Counted from the first letter of the stretch, positions 9,690 to 19,325 are shown. The stretch is DNA of 64,000 bases from Riemerella columbipharyngis (GCF_900101995.1 NZ_FNAS01000014.1:1-64000), one strand, 5' to 3'. Notes: generated by a model not told the origin, from the sequence alone. Made by a program: numbers and translations.

Positions 9690-10691
9690 TTAAAGAGAAG
9701 ATTCTGGCGTGAGATCATCGTAAAACGATTGAGTTTCTGCGATAAGGTGATCCATTTCGTCTAATGTTAAAATTTCCAAAAACTTTTTTCGGAATGGTTT
9801 GAAGTGGGGTATTCCTCGGAAATAGTTGCCGTAATGCTGCCTCATTTCTATAAGCCCCAGTCGTTCTCCTTTCCATTCGGCACTCCATACTGCGTGTTGT
9901 TTCACCGCCATCAGGCGATCTTTTATGGTAGGCGGTGGCAGTATTTCTCCGGTTTCGAAAAAATGTTTTATTTCATTAAAAATCCAAGGGTAGCCTATCG
10001 CGGCACGCCCTATCATAATGCCGTCACAGAGATACTTTTCCTTATATTTCAAAGTCTTTTGCGGTGAGTCTATATCGCCGTTTCCAAAAACGGGGATTTC
10101 AATATTAGGGTTGCTTTTTATTCTTGAGATATGTTCCCAATCGGCTTCTCCTTTATACATCTGTGCACGGGTCCTTGCATGTATAGTAAGGGCTTTTATA
10201 CCTGTATCTTGCAGCCGTTCTGCGACTTCGTCAATATTGATGTGTTCAGAATCCCATCCCAATCTTGTTTTTACCGTTACAGGCAGGTGTGTAGATTTTA
10301 CGACAGCTTTGGTAAGGCGTACCATTAGGTCTATATCCTTTAGTACTCCGGCACCGGCACCTTTGGAAACCACTTTTTTCACAGGGCAGCCGAAGTTTAT
10401 GTCTACCAAATCTGGCTCCACGGTTTCTACTATCTTTGCGGACATCGCCATAGCCTCTTCATCTCCTCCGAAGATTTGTATCCCTATGGGTCTTTCGTAA
10501 TCGAATATATCCAATTTTTTTTTAGACTTAATGGCATCTCTTATCAGTCCTTCGGAAGAGATAAACTCCGAATACATTAAATCTGCACCATGCATTTTGC
10601 AGAGCCTCCTGAAAGGTGGGTCACTGACATCTTCCATTGGTGCAAGAAGCAAAGGAAATTCGGGTAATTCTATTGAACCTATTTTTATCAT
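9690..10691 (-). CDS. dusB: tRNA-dihydrouridine synthase (DusB-like)
   Basis: A 333-residue flavoprotein that reduces specific uridines in the tRNA D-loop. It has the TIM-barrel signature LLAPMEDVSDPPFRRL, where many relatives have APMAGVTD, the catalytic cysteine in DINFGCPVKKV, the VTVKTRLGWD phosphate/FMN region, IHARTRAQMYKGEADW and GNGDI, and IGRAAIGYPW for flavin binding. Length is normal. The promoter -7 element ends three bases before the ATG. The exonuclease III gene follows at 22 bases and a terminator for the upstream dipeptidyl peptidase lies just before it. DusB is the likely subtype, but the exact target uridine is not provable here. Confidence 0.93.
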   Translation of the reverse strand: MIKIGSIELPEFPLLLAPMEDVSDPPFRRLCKMHGADLMYSEFISSEGLIRDAIKSKKKLDIFDYERPIGIQIFGGDEEAMAMSAKIVETVEPDLVDINFGCPVKKVVSKGAGAGVLKDIDLMVRLTKAVVKSTHLPVTVKTRLGWDSEHINIDEVAERLQDTGIKALTIHARTRAQMYKGEADWEHISRIKSNPNIEIPVFGNGDIDSPQKTLKYKEKYLCDGIMIGRAAIGYPWIFNEIKHFFETGEILPPPTIKDRLMAVKQHAVWSAEWKGERLGLIEMRQHYGNYFRGIPHFKPFRKKFLEILTLDEMDHLIAETQSFYDDLTPESSL

Positions 10692-10694
10692 TCT

Positions 10695-10703
10695 GCAAAG
10701 ATA
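10695..10703 (-). promoter_or_regulatory. -7 element of the dus promoter, 3 bases before the ATG
   Basis: Minus-strand TAtcTTTGC, then AGA, then the ATG. Same arrangement as uvrB, mnmE and the DUF4290 gene. Confidence 0.6.
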
Positions 10704-10710
10704 GATATTA

Positions 10711-10743
10711 TATAAAAAATCCCCAGCGAAGTACTGGGGATTT
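10711..10743 (-). terminator. Terminator of the DPP7 gene
   Basis: A 10-bp perfect stem (10717-10726 with 10734-10743, core CCCCAG/CTGGGG) and a 7-base loop; on the minus strand it runs into a T-rich tail. It ends the dipeptidyl peptidase transcript and separates it from dus. Confidence 0.8.
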
Positions 10744-10761
10744 CATTAGATTTGATTAAGT

Positions 10762-12894
10762 CTATCGAACTAATTTTAATTCGTTTACAATATTCTTAGC
10801 TCCGGCATAGACATCTACCACCCAAAGTAAGTAACGAATATCAAGGTTGATGGTTCTTTGGATTTTTGGATCAAAAACAATGTCACCGCTAAGGGCTTCG
10901 CTATTACCATCAAATGCAAGACCAATGAGGTTTCCATCAGCATCTATTACTGGAGAACCAGAGTTTCCTCCTGTGATATCATTATCGGAGAGGAAGTTTA
11001 CAGGCATATATCCGGCTTTATCTGCATAGATGCCAAAGTCTTTTTGTGCATAGAGATCAAGGACTCTCTGTGGTAAATCAAATTCGGGATCACCTTTTTT
11101 GTATTTGCCAATAAGCCCTTTCATATCTGTATAATAGTTGTTTTTCACACCGAAATAGTTTCGGTCTTCACGGAATGGCAGGGTAGTTACTTGCCCGTAA
11201 GTAAGTCTCATCGTAGAGTTGGCATCAGGATAAAATTTCTTTTTAGGAAAAACCTTTCTGAAGCCATCAAGGAACAATCTTGTATTTTTAGCAAAGGCAT
11301 CATTTTGCTGTGCTGTAGCATCTGCTTTTGCATTCTGCTCTTCTACAACATTTGCTATCAATTGATATAAAGGGTCGTTTTCTACAATAGTCGCATCCGG
11401 ATGATTAAAGAACGCCAAAACACTCTCTTTATTAGCAAAAACAGAAGCGTCTGCTGCTTGGGGTAGCTGGTTTGCATCTATGTTTTCAAGGGTTTTTAGC
11501 TGAACCGATTTTGGTACTTTTGTTTGATAGAGAGATACCAATGTCGCCAGCATATCTTTTTCTACCTCAGGTTTGAAATGCTCGTAATATTGGTCTAACG
11601 ATTTTTCGATAAGAGGTTTCATCTTTTGCTGGTTCTCACTATCTTGTTTTGAATAAGATATCAGTGTCTGCCCCATTCTATATGCCATATATAGGTATTT
11701 CGCATTTCTTGAAAGAATGATGAAATAGTTTCTTTCCACACTTCTATCACCTACATTTTGGTAATACGCTTTTATGTCGGCTAAAACATTTCCATATACC
11801 TTTCTGTTTGCGGGTTTGTTTGCCCATCTTTGGAATACTTTCTGCTGATTTTCTTTCTCTTCTACGGTTTTGTTCTTGATAATGGACTCTATAGTTCCAG
11901 CTCTGTTTTTCCAATAGTTTGCTACAGAAGCATACTGAGATGCGTAGCCCAAACGAGTAGCATCATCTTGATCCATATATTTTTTCATCACATCCATTGC
12001 AGCTTTAGAAGCATCTACCCAAGCCGGATAATCTTTCTTAATGAGCTGCTCTACGCCGTAAGAGGTAAGGTAGCGGTTGGTTCTCCCCGGATAGCCCAAT
12101 ATCATAGCAAAATTTCCGGGTTTAACACCTTTAAGGGAGACAGGAAGGAAGTGTTTAGGAGCCAAAGGCATATTGCCTACATTGTACTCGGCAGGATTTC
12201 CGTTTTTATCGGCGTAAACTCGGAATATACTGAAATCCGCTGTATGTCTTGGCCACTCCCAGTTGTCTGTGTCTCCTCCGTATTTTCCTAATGATGCAGG
12301 AGGCACACCTACTAAGCGGATATCTTTATAGTCTCTGTAAACAAAGTAATAAAATTCATTACCATTGAAAAAATCTTTTACCACAACGGTATATTTACCA
12401 TTATCGGAATTTTCTTTTTCTATGGCTTTGTATTCTTGTTGTATCACTGCTTCTCTTTGTTCGGCAGTCATATTGTTGTTGAGTTTGGCATTGATACGCT
12501 GTGTTGCATCTCCCATACGCTCAAGAAATCTCACATATAAACCTTTGGAATGGATTTCTTCACTGTGATTTTTTGCCCAAAAACCGTTGGTAAGGTAATC
12601 TTTCTCCGGTGTAGATGCGGCTGCCACGGCACCATATCCACAGTGGTGGTTTGTGAAAATTAAGCCCTCTGGCGATACTATTTCTCCGGTACAAAATCCT
12701 CCGAAACTCACGATAGCATCTTTAAGGCTGGAGTGGTTTACAGCATAAATTTCTTCAGGGGTAAGGTGCAGCCCTTCTTTTTGCATATCCACGCCATTAA
12801 GTCTTTTAATGAGCATCAGAAGCCACATCCCTTCATCTGCTCTCATTTGTAAGAAGCTCAGCAAGAAAGTGAGCACTAAAAATAATCTTTTCAT
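10762..12894 (-). CDS. S46-family dipeptidyl peptidase, DPP7 type
   Basis: A 710-residue exported serine peptidase of family S46, which removes dipeptides from peptide N-termini in the periplasm. A signal peptide is present (cleavage near residue 19). The catalytic His lies at about residue 84 in TNHHCGYG, the Asp in DTDNWEWPRHTADF, and the Ser in GGNSGSPV near the C-terminus. Eighteen residues after that Ser is a glycine (AFDGN). This position is Gly in DPP7 and Arg in the acidic-specific DPP11, so a DPP7-like preference for hydrophobic residues is predicted. It has its own terminator. Together with the S9 peptidase and aminopeptidase P of this window it points to a peptide-eating lifestyle. 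Confidence 0.94.
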   Translation of the reverse strand: MKRLFLVLTFLLSFLQMRADEGMWLLMLIKRLNGVDMQKEGLHLTPEEIYAVNHSSLKDAIVSFGGFCTGEIVSPEGLIFTNHHCGYGAVAAASTPEKDYLTNGFWAKNHSEEIHSKGLYVRFLERMGDATQRINAKLNNNMTAEQREAVIQQEYKAIEKENSDNGKYTVVVKDFFNGNEFYYFVYRDYKDIRLVGVPPASLGKYGGDTDNWEWPRHTADFSIFRVYADKNGNPAEYNVGNMPLAPKHFLPVSLKGVKPGNFAMILGYPGRTNRYLTSYGVEQLIKKDYPAWVDASKAAMDVMKKYMDQDDATRLGYASQYASVANYWKNRAGTIESIIKNKTVEEKENQQKVFQRWANKPANRKVYGNVLADIKAYYQNVGDRSVERNYFIILSRNAKYLYMAYRMGQTLISYSKQDSENQQKMKPLIEKSLDQYYEHFKPEVEKDMLATLVSLYQTKVPKSVQLKTLENIDANQLPQAADASVFANKESVLAFFNHPDATIVENDPLYQLIANVVEEQNAKADATAQQNDAFAKNTRLFLDGFRKVFPKKKFYPDANSTMRLTYGQVTTLPFREDRNYFGVKNNYYTDMKGLIGKYKKGDPEFDLPQRVLDLYAQKDFGIYADKAGYMPVNFLSDNDITGGNSGSPVIDADGNLIGLAFDGNSEALSGDIVFDPKIQRTINLDIRYLLWVVDVYAGAKNIVNELKLVR

Positions 12895-13092
12895 TGAATC
12901 AATAATTTTAATTGTGGGCTAAGATAAACATTTATCAATAATTTGCAAAAAATAATTTACTATAGCTGGAGTTTCATTAGCTTTGCAGAAATAATCTGTG
13001 GAGATTCAGCTTAGAGACAGAACTCTGTTTTTAGAGTTTGTTTAAGGCTTTTTCTCAAAAAAAATAAGTACCTTTATACTCTTAAAATAAAA

Positions 13093-14724
13093 ATGATGGA
13101 TTTGGTATTTAACAAAAATGAAGATGTCAATAAGCTTAGGCTTTCGGAAATCAACAGGCTTCTGAATCAAATAAAGAAAGGTGGTGGCGAAAAACGCCTC
13201 GATAAAATAAGAAGCGAGGGAAAGATGACAGCTCGTGAGCGTATCGATTATCTCTTGGATGACAAAAAAGGAAGCATTGAAATAGGAGCTTTTGCCGGCT
13301 ATGAAATGTATGAAGAGCATGGTGGCTGCCCGTGCGGAGGAGTAGTAGTGAAAATAGGATATATTTCCGGCAGGCAGTGTGTTGTGGTAGCTAATGATGC
13401 TTCTGTAAAGGCGGGAGCGTGGTTTCCCATTACAGGAAAGAAAAATCTGAGAGCACAAGAAATAGCAATGGAAAACCATCTACCTATTATTTATTTGGTA
13501 GATTCTGCGGGAGTATATCTTCCGATGCAGGATGAGATATTTCCGGATAAAGAACATTTCGGGCGTATTTTTAGGAATAATGCCAAAATGAGTGCTATGG
13601 GTATTATCCAAATCTCCGCCGTGATGGGGAGCTGTGTAGCGGGAGGGGCGTATCTACCTATTATGAGCGATGAGGCGATGATTGTAGATAAAACAGGCTC
13701 TATATTCCTTGCCGGAAGCTATCTCGTAAAAGCGGCGATAGGCGAGAGTATAGATAATGAAACATTAGGCGGAGCTACCACGCATTGCTCTGTTTCAGGT
13801 GTTACAGATTATAAGGCTAAGGACGACAAAGATGCCTTAGACCGTATAAAAAATATTATGAAGTCCATTGGGGATTATGAAAGGGCAGGGTTCGACCGTA
13901 TAGAAAGCCATCAGCCAAAGTCTAATCCCGAGGATATATTTGGGTTGATGCCGGCTTCCAGAGTGGAACAATACGACACCTTTGAGATTATCAAATGCCT
14001 TGTAGATAAATCCGAGTACGAAGAATATAAACCGGACTACGGGAAGTCTATTATTTGTGCTAATGCACGGATAGACGGCTGGAGCGTAGGAATTGTAGCG
14101 AACCAAAGAAAGATGGTGAAGAATGGAAAAGGAGAGATGCAGTTCGGGGGTGTTATTTATTCGGATTCTGCGGATAAAGCCACGCGTTTTATAGCCAATT
14201 GCAATCAAAGAAAAATCCCATTGGTCTTTCTGCAAGATGTTACGGGGTTTATGGTGGGCTCTAAGTCCGAGCACGGCGGCATCATAAAAGACGGTGCCAA
14301 AATGGTAAATGCCGTATCCAATTCGGTGGTCCCGAAGTTTACCATTATCACAGGGAATTCTTATGGTGCCGGTAATTATGCAATGTGCGGCAAAGCCTAC
14401 GATCCGCGTTTAATCGTTGCGTGGCCATGGGCAGAATTGGCAGTAATGGGTGGTGCTCAGGCGGCTAAGGTTTTAGCCCAAATTCAGGAGGGAACCCTCA
14501 AAAAACAAGGTAAGCTCATCACGGAGGAAGAACACCGTAAAATCCTTGATGAAATTTCTCAAAAATACCAAAAGCAAACAGCTCCTACTTATGCGGCGGC
14601 AAGGCTTTGGACAGATGCAATTATCAACCCATTGGATACAAGAACTTGGATTTCTATGGGGATAGAAGCAGCCGACCATTCTCCCATCAAGGAGCGGTTT
14701 AATTTGGGGGTCATACAAGTTTAA
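13093..14724 (+). CDS. Acyl-CoA carboxylase beta (carboxyltransferase) subunit
   Basis: A 543-residue biotin-dependent carboxyltransferase of the propionyl-/methylcrotonyl-CoA carboxylase type, which moves CO2 from carboxybiotin to an acyl-CoA. The N-terminal half has KMTARERIDYLLD and GGVVVKIGYI, the oxyanion-forming SAGVYLPMQDEIFPD (typical of the methylcrotonyl type) and GSCVAGGAYLP. The C-terminal half has FLQDVTGFMVG and NSYGAGNYAMCGKAYDPR with WPWAELAVMGG. The biotin carboxylase/carrier subunit is not next to it. Two ATG codons lie in tandem (13093 and 13096), preceded by a weak -7 element TAccTTTAT. The exact acyl-CoA is not certain, although methylcrotonyl-CoA (leucine breakdown) fits best. 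Confidence 0.88.
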   Translation: MMDLVFNKNEDVNKLRLSEINRLLNQIKKGGGEKRLDKIRSEGKMTARERIDYLLDDKKGSIEIGAFAGYEMYEEHGGCPCGGVVVKIGYISGRQCVVVANDASVKAGAWFPITGKKNLRAQEIAMENHLPIIYLVDSAGVYLPMQDEIFPDKEHFGRIFRNNAKMSAMGIIQISAVMGSCVAGGAYLPIMSDEAMIVDKTGSIFLAGSYLVKAAIGESIDNETLGGATTHCSVSGVTDYKAKDDKDALDRIKNIMKSIGDYERAGFDRIESHQPKSNPEDIFGLMPASRVEQYDTFEIIKCLVDKSEYEEYKPDYGKSIICANARIDGWSVGIVANQRKMVKNGKGEMQFGGVIYSDSADKATRFIANCNQRKIPLVFLQDVTGFMVGSKSEHGGIIKDGAKMVNAVSNSVVPKFTIITGNSYGAGNYAMCGKAYDPRLIVAWPWAELAVMGGAQAAKVLAQIQEGTLKKQGKLITEEEHRKILDEISQKYQKQTAPTYAAARLWTDAIINPLDTRTWISMGIEAADHSPIKERFNLGVIQV

Positions 14725-14753
14725 TCAATTTTAATCAGTCATTTATTGTTATA

Positions 14754-15929
14754 ATGAATAGCGATTTTTTTAAGTATCAGGCACAGACCACTCCTTTTGC
14801 TTCCGGGTTCGAAGTGGATAGGGCGGTAGGAAACTATATTTATGGTAAAGACGGCAGGAAGTATTTGGATTTTGTTGCCGGAGTTTCGGCAAATACGCTG
14901 GGGCATTCCCATCCTAAAATCATTAGTGCTATAAAAGAACAGGCAGAGCGTTATCTGCATGTGATGGTTTACGGAGAGTATGCTCAGGAAAAACCGGTGG
15001 CTCTTTGTAAATTGCTTGCAGAGGTTACGCCAGAGCCGTTGGAGGTTACTTATCTTGTAAATAGTGGAGCAGAAGCAATAGATGGAGCACTTAAACTCGC
15101 AAAGAGATATACGGGAAGGGAGAAAATTGTTTCCTTCAAAAATGCATATCATGGTAATACACACGGGGCATTGAGTGTAGCCGGTAATGAAGTTCATAAA
15201 AGGGAATTTCGTCCGTTGCTTCCAATGGTTGATTTTATAGAGTTTAATAATGAGGCAAATTTTTCGCAAATCACGGAAAAAACGGCAGGTGTTATTTTAG
15301 AAACTATTCAAGGTGCAGCAGGATTTCTACTTCCGAAAGAAGGCTATTTGCAAAAACTAAAAAAACGCTGTGAAGAGGTAGGGGCATTACTGATTCTTGA
15401 TGAGATTCAGCCGGGATTTGGGCGTACGGGAAAACTTTTTGCGTTTGAGCATTATGGTATTGTCCCTGATATTTTAGTGATGGGTAAAGGAATGGGCGGA
15501 GGCGTACCGGTAGGTGCGTTTATGAGTTCTGCCGAGATTATGAAAACGCTTTCTCATTCTCCGAAATTAGGGCATATTACCACTTTTGGAGGTAATCCGC
15601 TGATTGCAGCATCGTGCTATGCTACGCTGAAAGAAGTTTTGGACAGCGGCATAATGAATGAAATGGCACATAAAGAAACACTTTTCCGAAATCTGTTGGT
15701 ACACCCGAAAATCAAAAATATTAATGGAAAAGGACTGATGCTGGCTGTGAATTTGGGTTCGCCGGAATATACATTGGCTGTTGCCAAGCGTTGTATGGAA
15801 AAGGGGCTTATCGTATTTTGGCAACTTTATAGGAACGAATATCTTAGGATATCGCCACCTCTTACCTTGACGGATGACGAGATAAGAGAAGGCTGCGAAA
15901 TAATACTCCAAGCATTAGACGAAGTCTAA
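14754..15929 (+). CDS. Class III PLP aminotransferase (acetylornithine/ornithine-type)
   Basis: A 391-residue fold-type I aminotransferase of class III. The cofactor features are visible: NSGAEAIDGALKLAKRYTGR near residue 100, FKNAYHGNTHGALS with the aromatic residue stacking on PLP, DEIQPGFGRTGKLFAFEHYGI with the Asp that binds the pyridine nitrogen, and the PLP lysine in LVMGKGMGGGVPVG. It lies 29 bases after the carboxylase gene and may be cotranscribed. No arginine biosynthesis gene is adjacent, so it could use ornithine, lysine, 4-aminobutyrate or another omega-amino donor. The stop overlaps the stop of the convergent dtd by four bases. Confidence 0.87.
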   Translation: MNSDFFKYQAQTTPFASGFEVDRAVGNYIYGKDGRKYLDFVAGVSANTLGHSHPKIISAIKEQAERYLHVMVYGEYAQEKPVALCKLLAEVTPEPLEVTYLVNSGAEAIDGALKLAKRYTGREKIVSFKNAYHGNTHGALSVAGNEVHKREFRPLLPMVDFIEFNNEANFSQITEKTAGVILETIQGAAGFLLPKEGYLQKLKKRCEEVGALLILDEIQPGFGRTGKLFAFEHYGIVPDILVMGKGMGGGVPVGAFMSSAEIMKTLSHSPKLGHITTFGGNPLIAASCYATLKEVLDSGIMNEMAHKETLFRNLLVHPKIKNINGKGLMLAVNLGSPEYTLAVAKRCMEKGLIVFWQLYRNEYLRISPPLTLTDDEIREGCEIILQALDEV

Positions 15930-16378
15930 TTTTTTACCGAAGGAGAGTCTATCACGATGGTTACAGGACCGTCATTTTTGAGGGACACTTTCATATCGGC
16001 ACCGAATATGCCGCTCTCTGTTTTCAGCCCCGATTTCGCTATTTCTTCTTTGAAGTATTCAAACAATGGAATGGCTTTTTTGGGGCTGGCAGCTTTTATG
16101 AAAGAAGGCCTATTGCCTTTTCTACAATCTGCAAGGAGCGTGAACTGGCTGATACATAATATCTCACCTTTTATGTCTGACACGGATAAGTTCATTTTCC
16201 CCTCGCTATCGCTGAAAATTCTCATTGCTAAGATTTTCTTTACGAGGTAATCCGCATCAGAGTGGGTATCTTGCTCATCTATGCCTATAAGGAGCATTAG
16301 CCCGGTCTTTATTTCTCCTACGGTTTTTCCTTCTACCTTTACGGCAGCTTCGGAAACTCTTTGTACTACGATTTTCAT
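15926..16378 (-). CDS. dtd: D-aminoacyl-tRNA deacylase
   Basis: A 150-residue protein of normal length for Dtd, which hydrolyses D-aminoacyl-tRNA (and Gly-tRNA-Ala) and so keeps D-amino acids out of proteins. Starts with MKIVVQRVSEAAV; the two cross-subunit motifs are present as SQFTL in the middle and NDGPVT near the C-terminus. It is a single gene, convergent with the aminotransferase gene with which it shares four bases. Confidence 0.95.
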   Translation of the reverse strand: MKIVVQRVSEAAVKVEGKTVGEIKTGLMLLIGIDEQDTHSDADYLVKKILAMRIFSDSEGKMNLSVSDIKGEILCISQFTLLADCRKGNRPSFIKAASPKKAIPLFEYFKEEIAKSGLKTESGIFGADMKVSLKNDGPVTIVIDSPSVKN

Positions 16379-16592
16379 AAGATGGTTTTTTATGGCAAAG
16401 ATACTGAAATAGGAGTGCCTTTTTGTTCTTTTATAATAGAAAAATTAAACGCTTTATATTTGTTGGAGAAAGAAATATTATTGGCATACGAGGTAATGGA
16501 TAAAAACACAGACTGCATTGTTTCGTACAGTAATGGTGTTTTTTATGGAAAGAGTGTTCGTTAGATTTTATCTTGGAATCAAGAAAAAGAAT

Positions 16593-16601
16593 TAACTTTG
16601 C
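16593..16601 (+). promoter_or_regulatory. -7 element upstream of the JmjC-like gene
   Basis: TAacTTTGC, 21 bases before the ATG at 16623. The 240-base gap from dtd to here otherwise holds only a short open frame that I do not trust. Confidence 0.6.
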
Positions 16602-16622
16602 TTTTATTTTAATATAAAAGTT

Positions 16623-17504
16623 ATGAGCCTTATCCTAAAACCAATAGATGTAGTAGAAGACATTACAAAAGAAGATTTTTATCATAAATATCTGAAAACG
16701 AGACAGCCCGTGGTCATCAAAAATATGGCACGCAAGTGGCCTGCTTACAAAAAATGGACTTTGGAGTATATGAAGGAAACGGTAGGCGATGTAGAAGTGC
16801 CTCTGTATGACAGTTCCAAAGCGGATCCTGCGGCACCTATCAATGCCCCTACTACGAAAATGAAATTCGGAGATTATATAGACCTTATCGAGAGAGAGCC
16901 TACCGATCTTAGGATTTTCCTCTTTGATCCCATCAAGCACGCACCGAAATTGTTAGATGACTATGTTTTTCCCAAAGATTTGATGGGTGGTTTTTTGGAT
17001 AAATATCCTAATATGTTTTTCGGAGGCAGAGGTTCGGTGACTTTCCTGCATTTTGATATTGATATGGCACATATCTTCCACACGCATTTTAATGGACGCA
17101 AGCATATCCTGCTTTTTGATTATAAATGGAAAGAGCGTTTGTACCAGATACCGTATGCTACTTATGCTTTGGAGGATTATGATATTTCCAATCCGGATTT
17201 TGACAAGTTCCCGGCGCTTAACGGCGTGGAGGGTATAGAATGTTTCTTGGAGCATGGCGATACGCTCTTTATGCCCACGGGGTGGTGGCACTGGATGAAG
17301 TATTTAGACGGCAGTTTCTCTATTTCGCTAAGGGCTTGGGATAAGTCTTGGGCGGTAAAGGCACATTCTCTTTGGAATCTTACCGTTCAGCGTGGTTTTG
17401 ATAATTTTATGAAAGCCCGCTATAAAAAACGCTATATGGACTGGAAAGAACGAAAGGCAATAGAAAGAGCCAATGCAGCTCTTAGAAGAGGATTGCCGAA
17501 ATAG
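16623..17504 (+). CDS. Cupin-like / JmjC-type Fe(II) oxygenase protein
   Basis: A 293-residue protein with a cupin_8 (JmjC-like) fold. After an N-terminal segment with RQPVVIKNMARKWPAYKKW comes the likely iron-binding motif HFD in TFLHFDID and the distal histidine in PTGWWHWMKYLDGSFSISLR, giving the HxD...H facial triad of 2-oxoglutarate-dependent hydroxylases. The C-terminus is very basic. Relatives hydroxylate proteins or small molecules, but the substrate is unknown. Its own promoter precedes it and uvrC follows 30 bases later, so they are probably one operon. Confidence 0.85.
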   Translation: MSLILKPIDVVEDITKEDFYHKYLKTRQPVVIKNMARKWPAYKKWTLEYMKETVGDVEVPLYDSSKADPAAPINAPTTKMKFGDYIDLIEREPTDLRIFLFDPIKHAPKLLDDYVFPKDLMGGFLDKYPNMFFGGRGSVTFLHFDIDMAHIFHTHFNGRKHILLFDYKWKERLYQIPYATYALEDYDISNPDFDKFPALNGVEGIECFLEHGDTLFMPTGWWHWMKYLDGSFSISLRAWDKSWAVKAHSLWNLTVQRGFDNFMKARYKKRYMDWKERKAIERANAALRRGLPK

Positions 17505-17534
17505 ACCATTGTATTCAGACTTCCGGATCAGCCT

Positions 17535-19325
17535 ATGAATGAAAAGCTCGAATTACAACTAAAAACGCTTCCTTCCGACCCGGGAGTCTATATATACTAC
17601 GATAAAGACGGGAAAATACTCTATGTAGGCAAAGCCAAGAATCTCAAAAAGAGGGTTCTGTCTTATTTCAATAAAACCCCCGCTGGTTACAAAACCAAAA
17701 TATTGGTAAAGAAAATCCATCGCTTGGAAACGACTATTGTCCCGAGCGAATACGATGCATTATTGTTGGAAAACAACCTCATCAAAGAGTATCAGCCTTT
17801 CTACAATATGATGATGAAAGACGACAAGTCTTATCCGTGGATTTGTATTAAAAATGAACCCTTCCCCAGAATTTTCCTTACCCGAAAGAAGCTGAAAGAC
17901 AAATCGGAATATTACGGGCCTTACGCAAAAGTATATCCCGCAAAAGTCCTTTTGGAAACCATTAAGAATATTTATAAGCTCAGGACTTGCAGCTTAAATC
18001 TTAGTGAACCTAAAATAGATGAGGGAAAATACAAAGTGTGCCTTGAATATCATATAAAGAATTGTGAGGGCCCTTGCGAAGGTATGGAAACGAAGGAGGC
18101 TTACAACAAAAAAATAGAGGCTGTGCGGAGTATGATAAAAGGGGATTTCCGATTGGCGAAGCAGTTTTTGGAAGACGAAATGTACCGGTATGCTGCAAAT
18201 TTGGAATTTGAAAACGCACAGATTATTAAAGAAAAATTAGCTGTATTGGAAGATTATCAAGCCAAGCATACAGTAGTCAATCCGAATATAGATGATGTAG
18301 ATGTGTTTGGAATCACGAGTGATGAGCTGTCTGCGTTTGTCAATTATTTCAAAATTCGTAACGGCAACATTGTGCAGAGCTATACCACCGAAGTCCGAAA
18401 AGGTTTGGAAGAAACAGACGAAGAAATATTAGAACAAGCCATTATAGAGATTAGGCAACGTTTTGAGTCCGGAGCTAAGGAAATTTTGCTGCCCTTCCAT
18501 CTTAATACGAATATTCCCAATGTAAAGCTCATCGTTCCGAAAGTAGGCGATAAAAGAAGAATCGTAGAGCTCTCTGAGAAAAATGCCAAGGAATATCGTG
18601 TGGAAAAACTAAAACAAGTCCAAATCATAGACCCCGAACGGCACACAAATCGTATAATGGCAGAGATGAAAAAGCTGCTTCGGATGCCTGTGGAGCCAAG
18701 ACATATAGAGGGATTTGATAATTCTAATATTCAGGGGAGTAATCCCGTCTCGGCGTGCGTAGTTTTTCGTAATGGGAAACCATCTAAAAAAGAGTACCGT
18801 ATTTTTCATGTAAAAACCGTAGAAGGGCCGAATGACTTTGCGACGATGGAGGAGGCTGTTTACCGCAGATACCGCCGTGTATTAGACGAAGGAGGAGATT
18901 TGCCGCAGCTCATTCTCATTGACGGAGGCAAAGGACAGCTGAGTTCCGCGATAAAGAGTTTGAAAATGTTAGGGATTTACGGGAAAGTGATGGTTATCGG
19001 TATTGCTAAGCGGCTGGAAGAGATTTATTTTCCGGAAGACTCTATTCCTTTGTATTTAGATAAAAAATCGGAAACCCTAAAAATCCTCCAGCAGGTGAGA
19101 GACGAATCTCACCGTTTTGGGGTAAGGCATCACCGCATTCGCAGGGAAAACACGACAATAAAATCGGAGCTGGAGAATATTTCCGGTGTAGGCGAAAAAA
19201 CGGTAGAATTACTTCTACAAAAATTAAAATCTGTAAAAAGAGTAAAAGAATCTTCTCTACAAACTTTAGAGGAAATTCTCGGTAAATCAAAAGGCAAAGC
19301 CGTTTGGGAATATTTTAATTCTTAA
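17535..19325 (+). CDS. uvrC: Excinuclease ABC subunit C
   Basis: A 596-residue UvrC, the dual-incision nuclease of nucleotide excision repair. The N-terminal GIY-YIG domain is seen as DPGVYIYYDKDGKILYVGKAKNL, with Arg and the catalytic Glu later in LLLENNLIKEYQP. A UVR motif that meets UvrB lies near residues 205-235 (FRLAKQFLEDEMYRYAANLEFENA). The RNase H-like second nuclease domain has EGFDNSNIQGSNPV and LILIDGGKGQL, and the C-terminal helix-hairpin-helix motifs include ISGVGEKTVELL. Full length. The gene ends 71 bases before the stop of the convergent CtlX gene, and no clear terminator is seen there. Confidence 0.97.
   Translation: MNEKLELQLKTLPSDPGVYIYYDKDGKILYVGKAKNLKKRVLSYFNKTPAGYKTKILVKKIHRLETTIVPSEYDALLLENNLIKEYQPFYNMMMKDDKSYPWICIKNEPFPRIFLTRKKLKDKSEYYGPYAKVYPAKVLLETIKNIYKLRTCSLNLSEPKIDEGKYKVCLEYHIKNCEGPCEGMETKEAYNKKIEAVRSMIKGDFRLAKQFLEDEMYRYAANLEFENAQIIKEKLAVLEDYQAKHTVVNPNIDDVDVFGITSDELSAFVNYFKIRNGNIVQSYTTEVRKGLEETDEEILEQAIIEIRQRFESGAKEILLPFHLNTNIPNVKLIVPKVGDKRRIVELSEKNAKEYRVEKLKQVQIIDPERHTNRIMAEMKKLLRMPVEPRHIEGFDNSNIQGSNPVSACVVFRNGKPSKKEYRIFHVKTVEGPNDFATMEEAVYRRYRRVLDEGGDLPQLILIDGGKGQLSSAIKSLKMLGIYGKVMVIGIAKRLEEIYFPEDSIPLYLDKKSETLKILQQVRDESHRFGVRHHRIRRENTTIKSELENISGVGEKTVELLLQKLKSVKRVKESSLQTLEEILGKSKGKAVWEYFNS

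Noticed and set aside
10018-10500. Plus-strand 160-codon frame
   Set aside because: Lies entirely antisense inside dus and has low-complexity composition.
11830-12291. Plus-strand 153-codon frame
   Set aside because: Antisense to the DPP7 gene, no motif.
16361-16564. Plus-strand open frame of 67 codons between dtd and the JmjC-like gene
   Set aside because: It starts inside dtd and has no promoter or recognisable features. Possible but not supportable.
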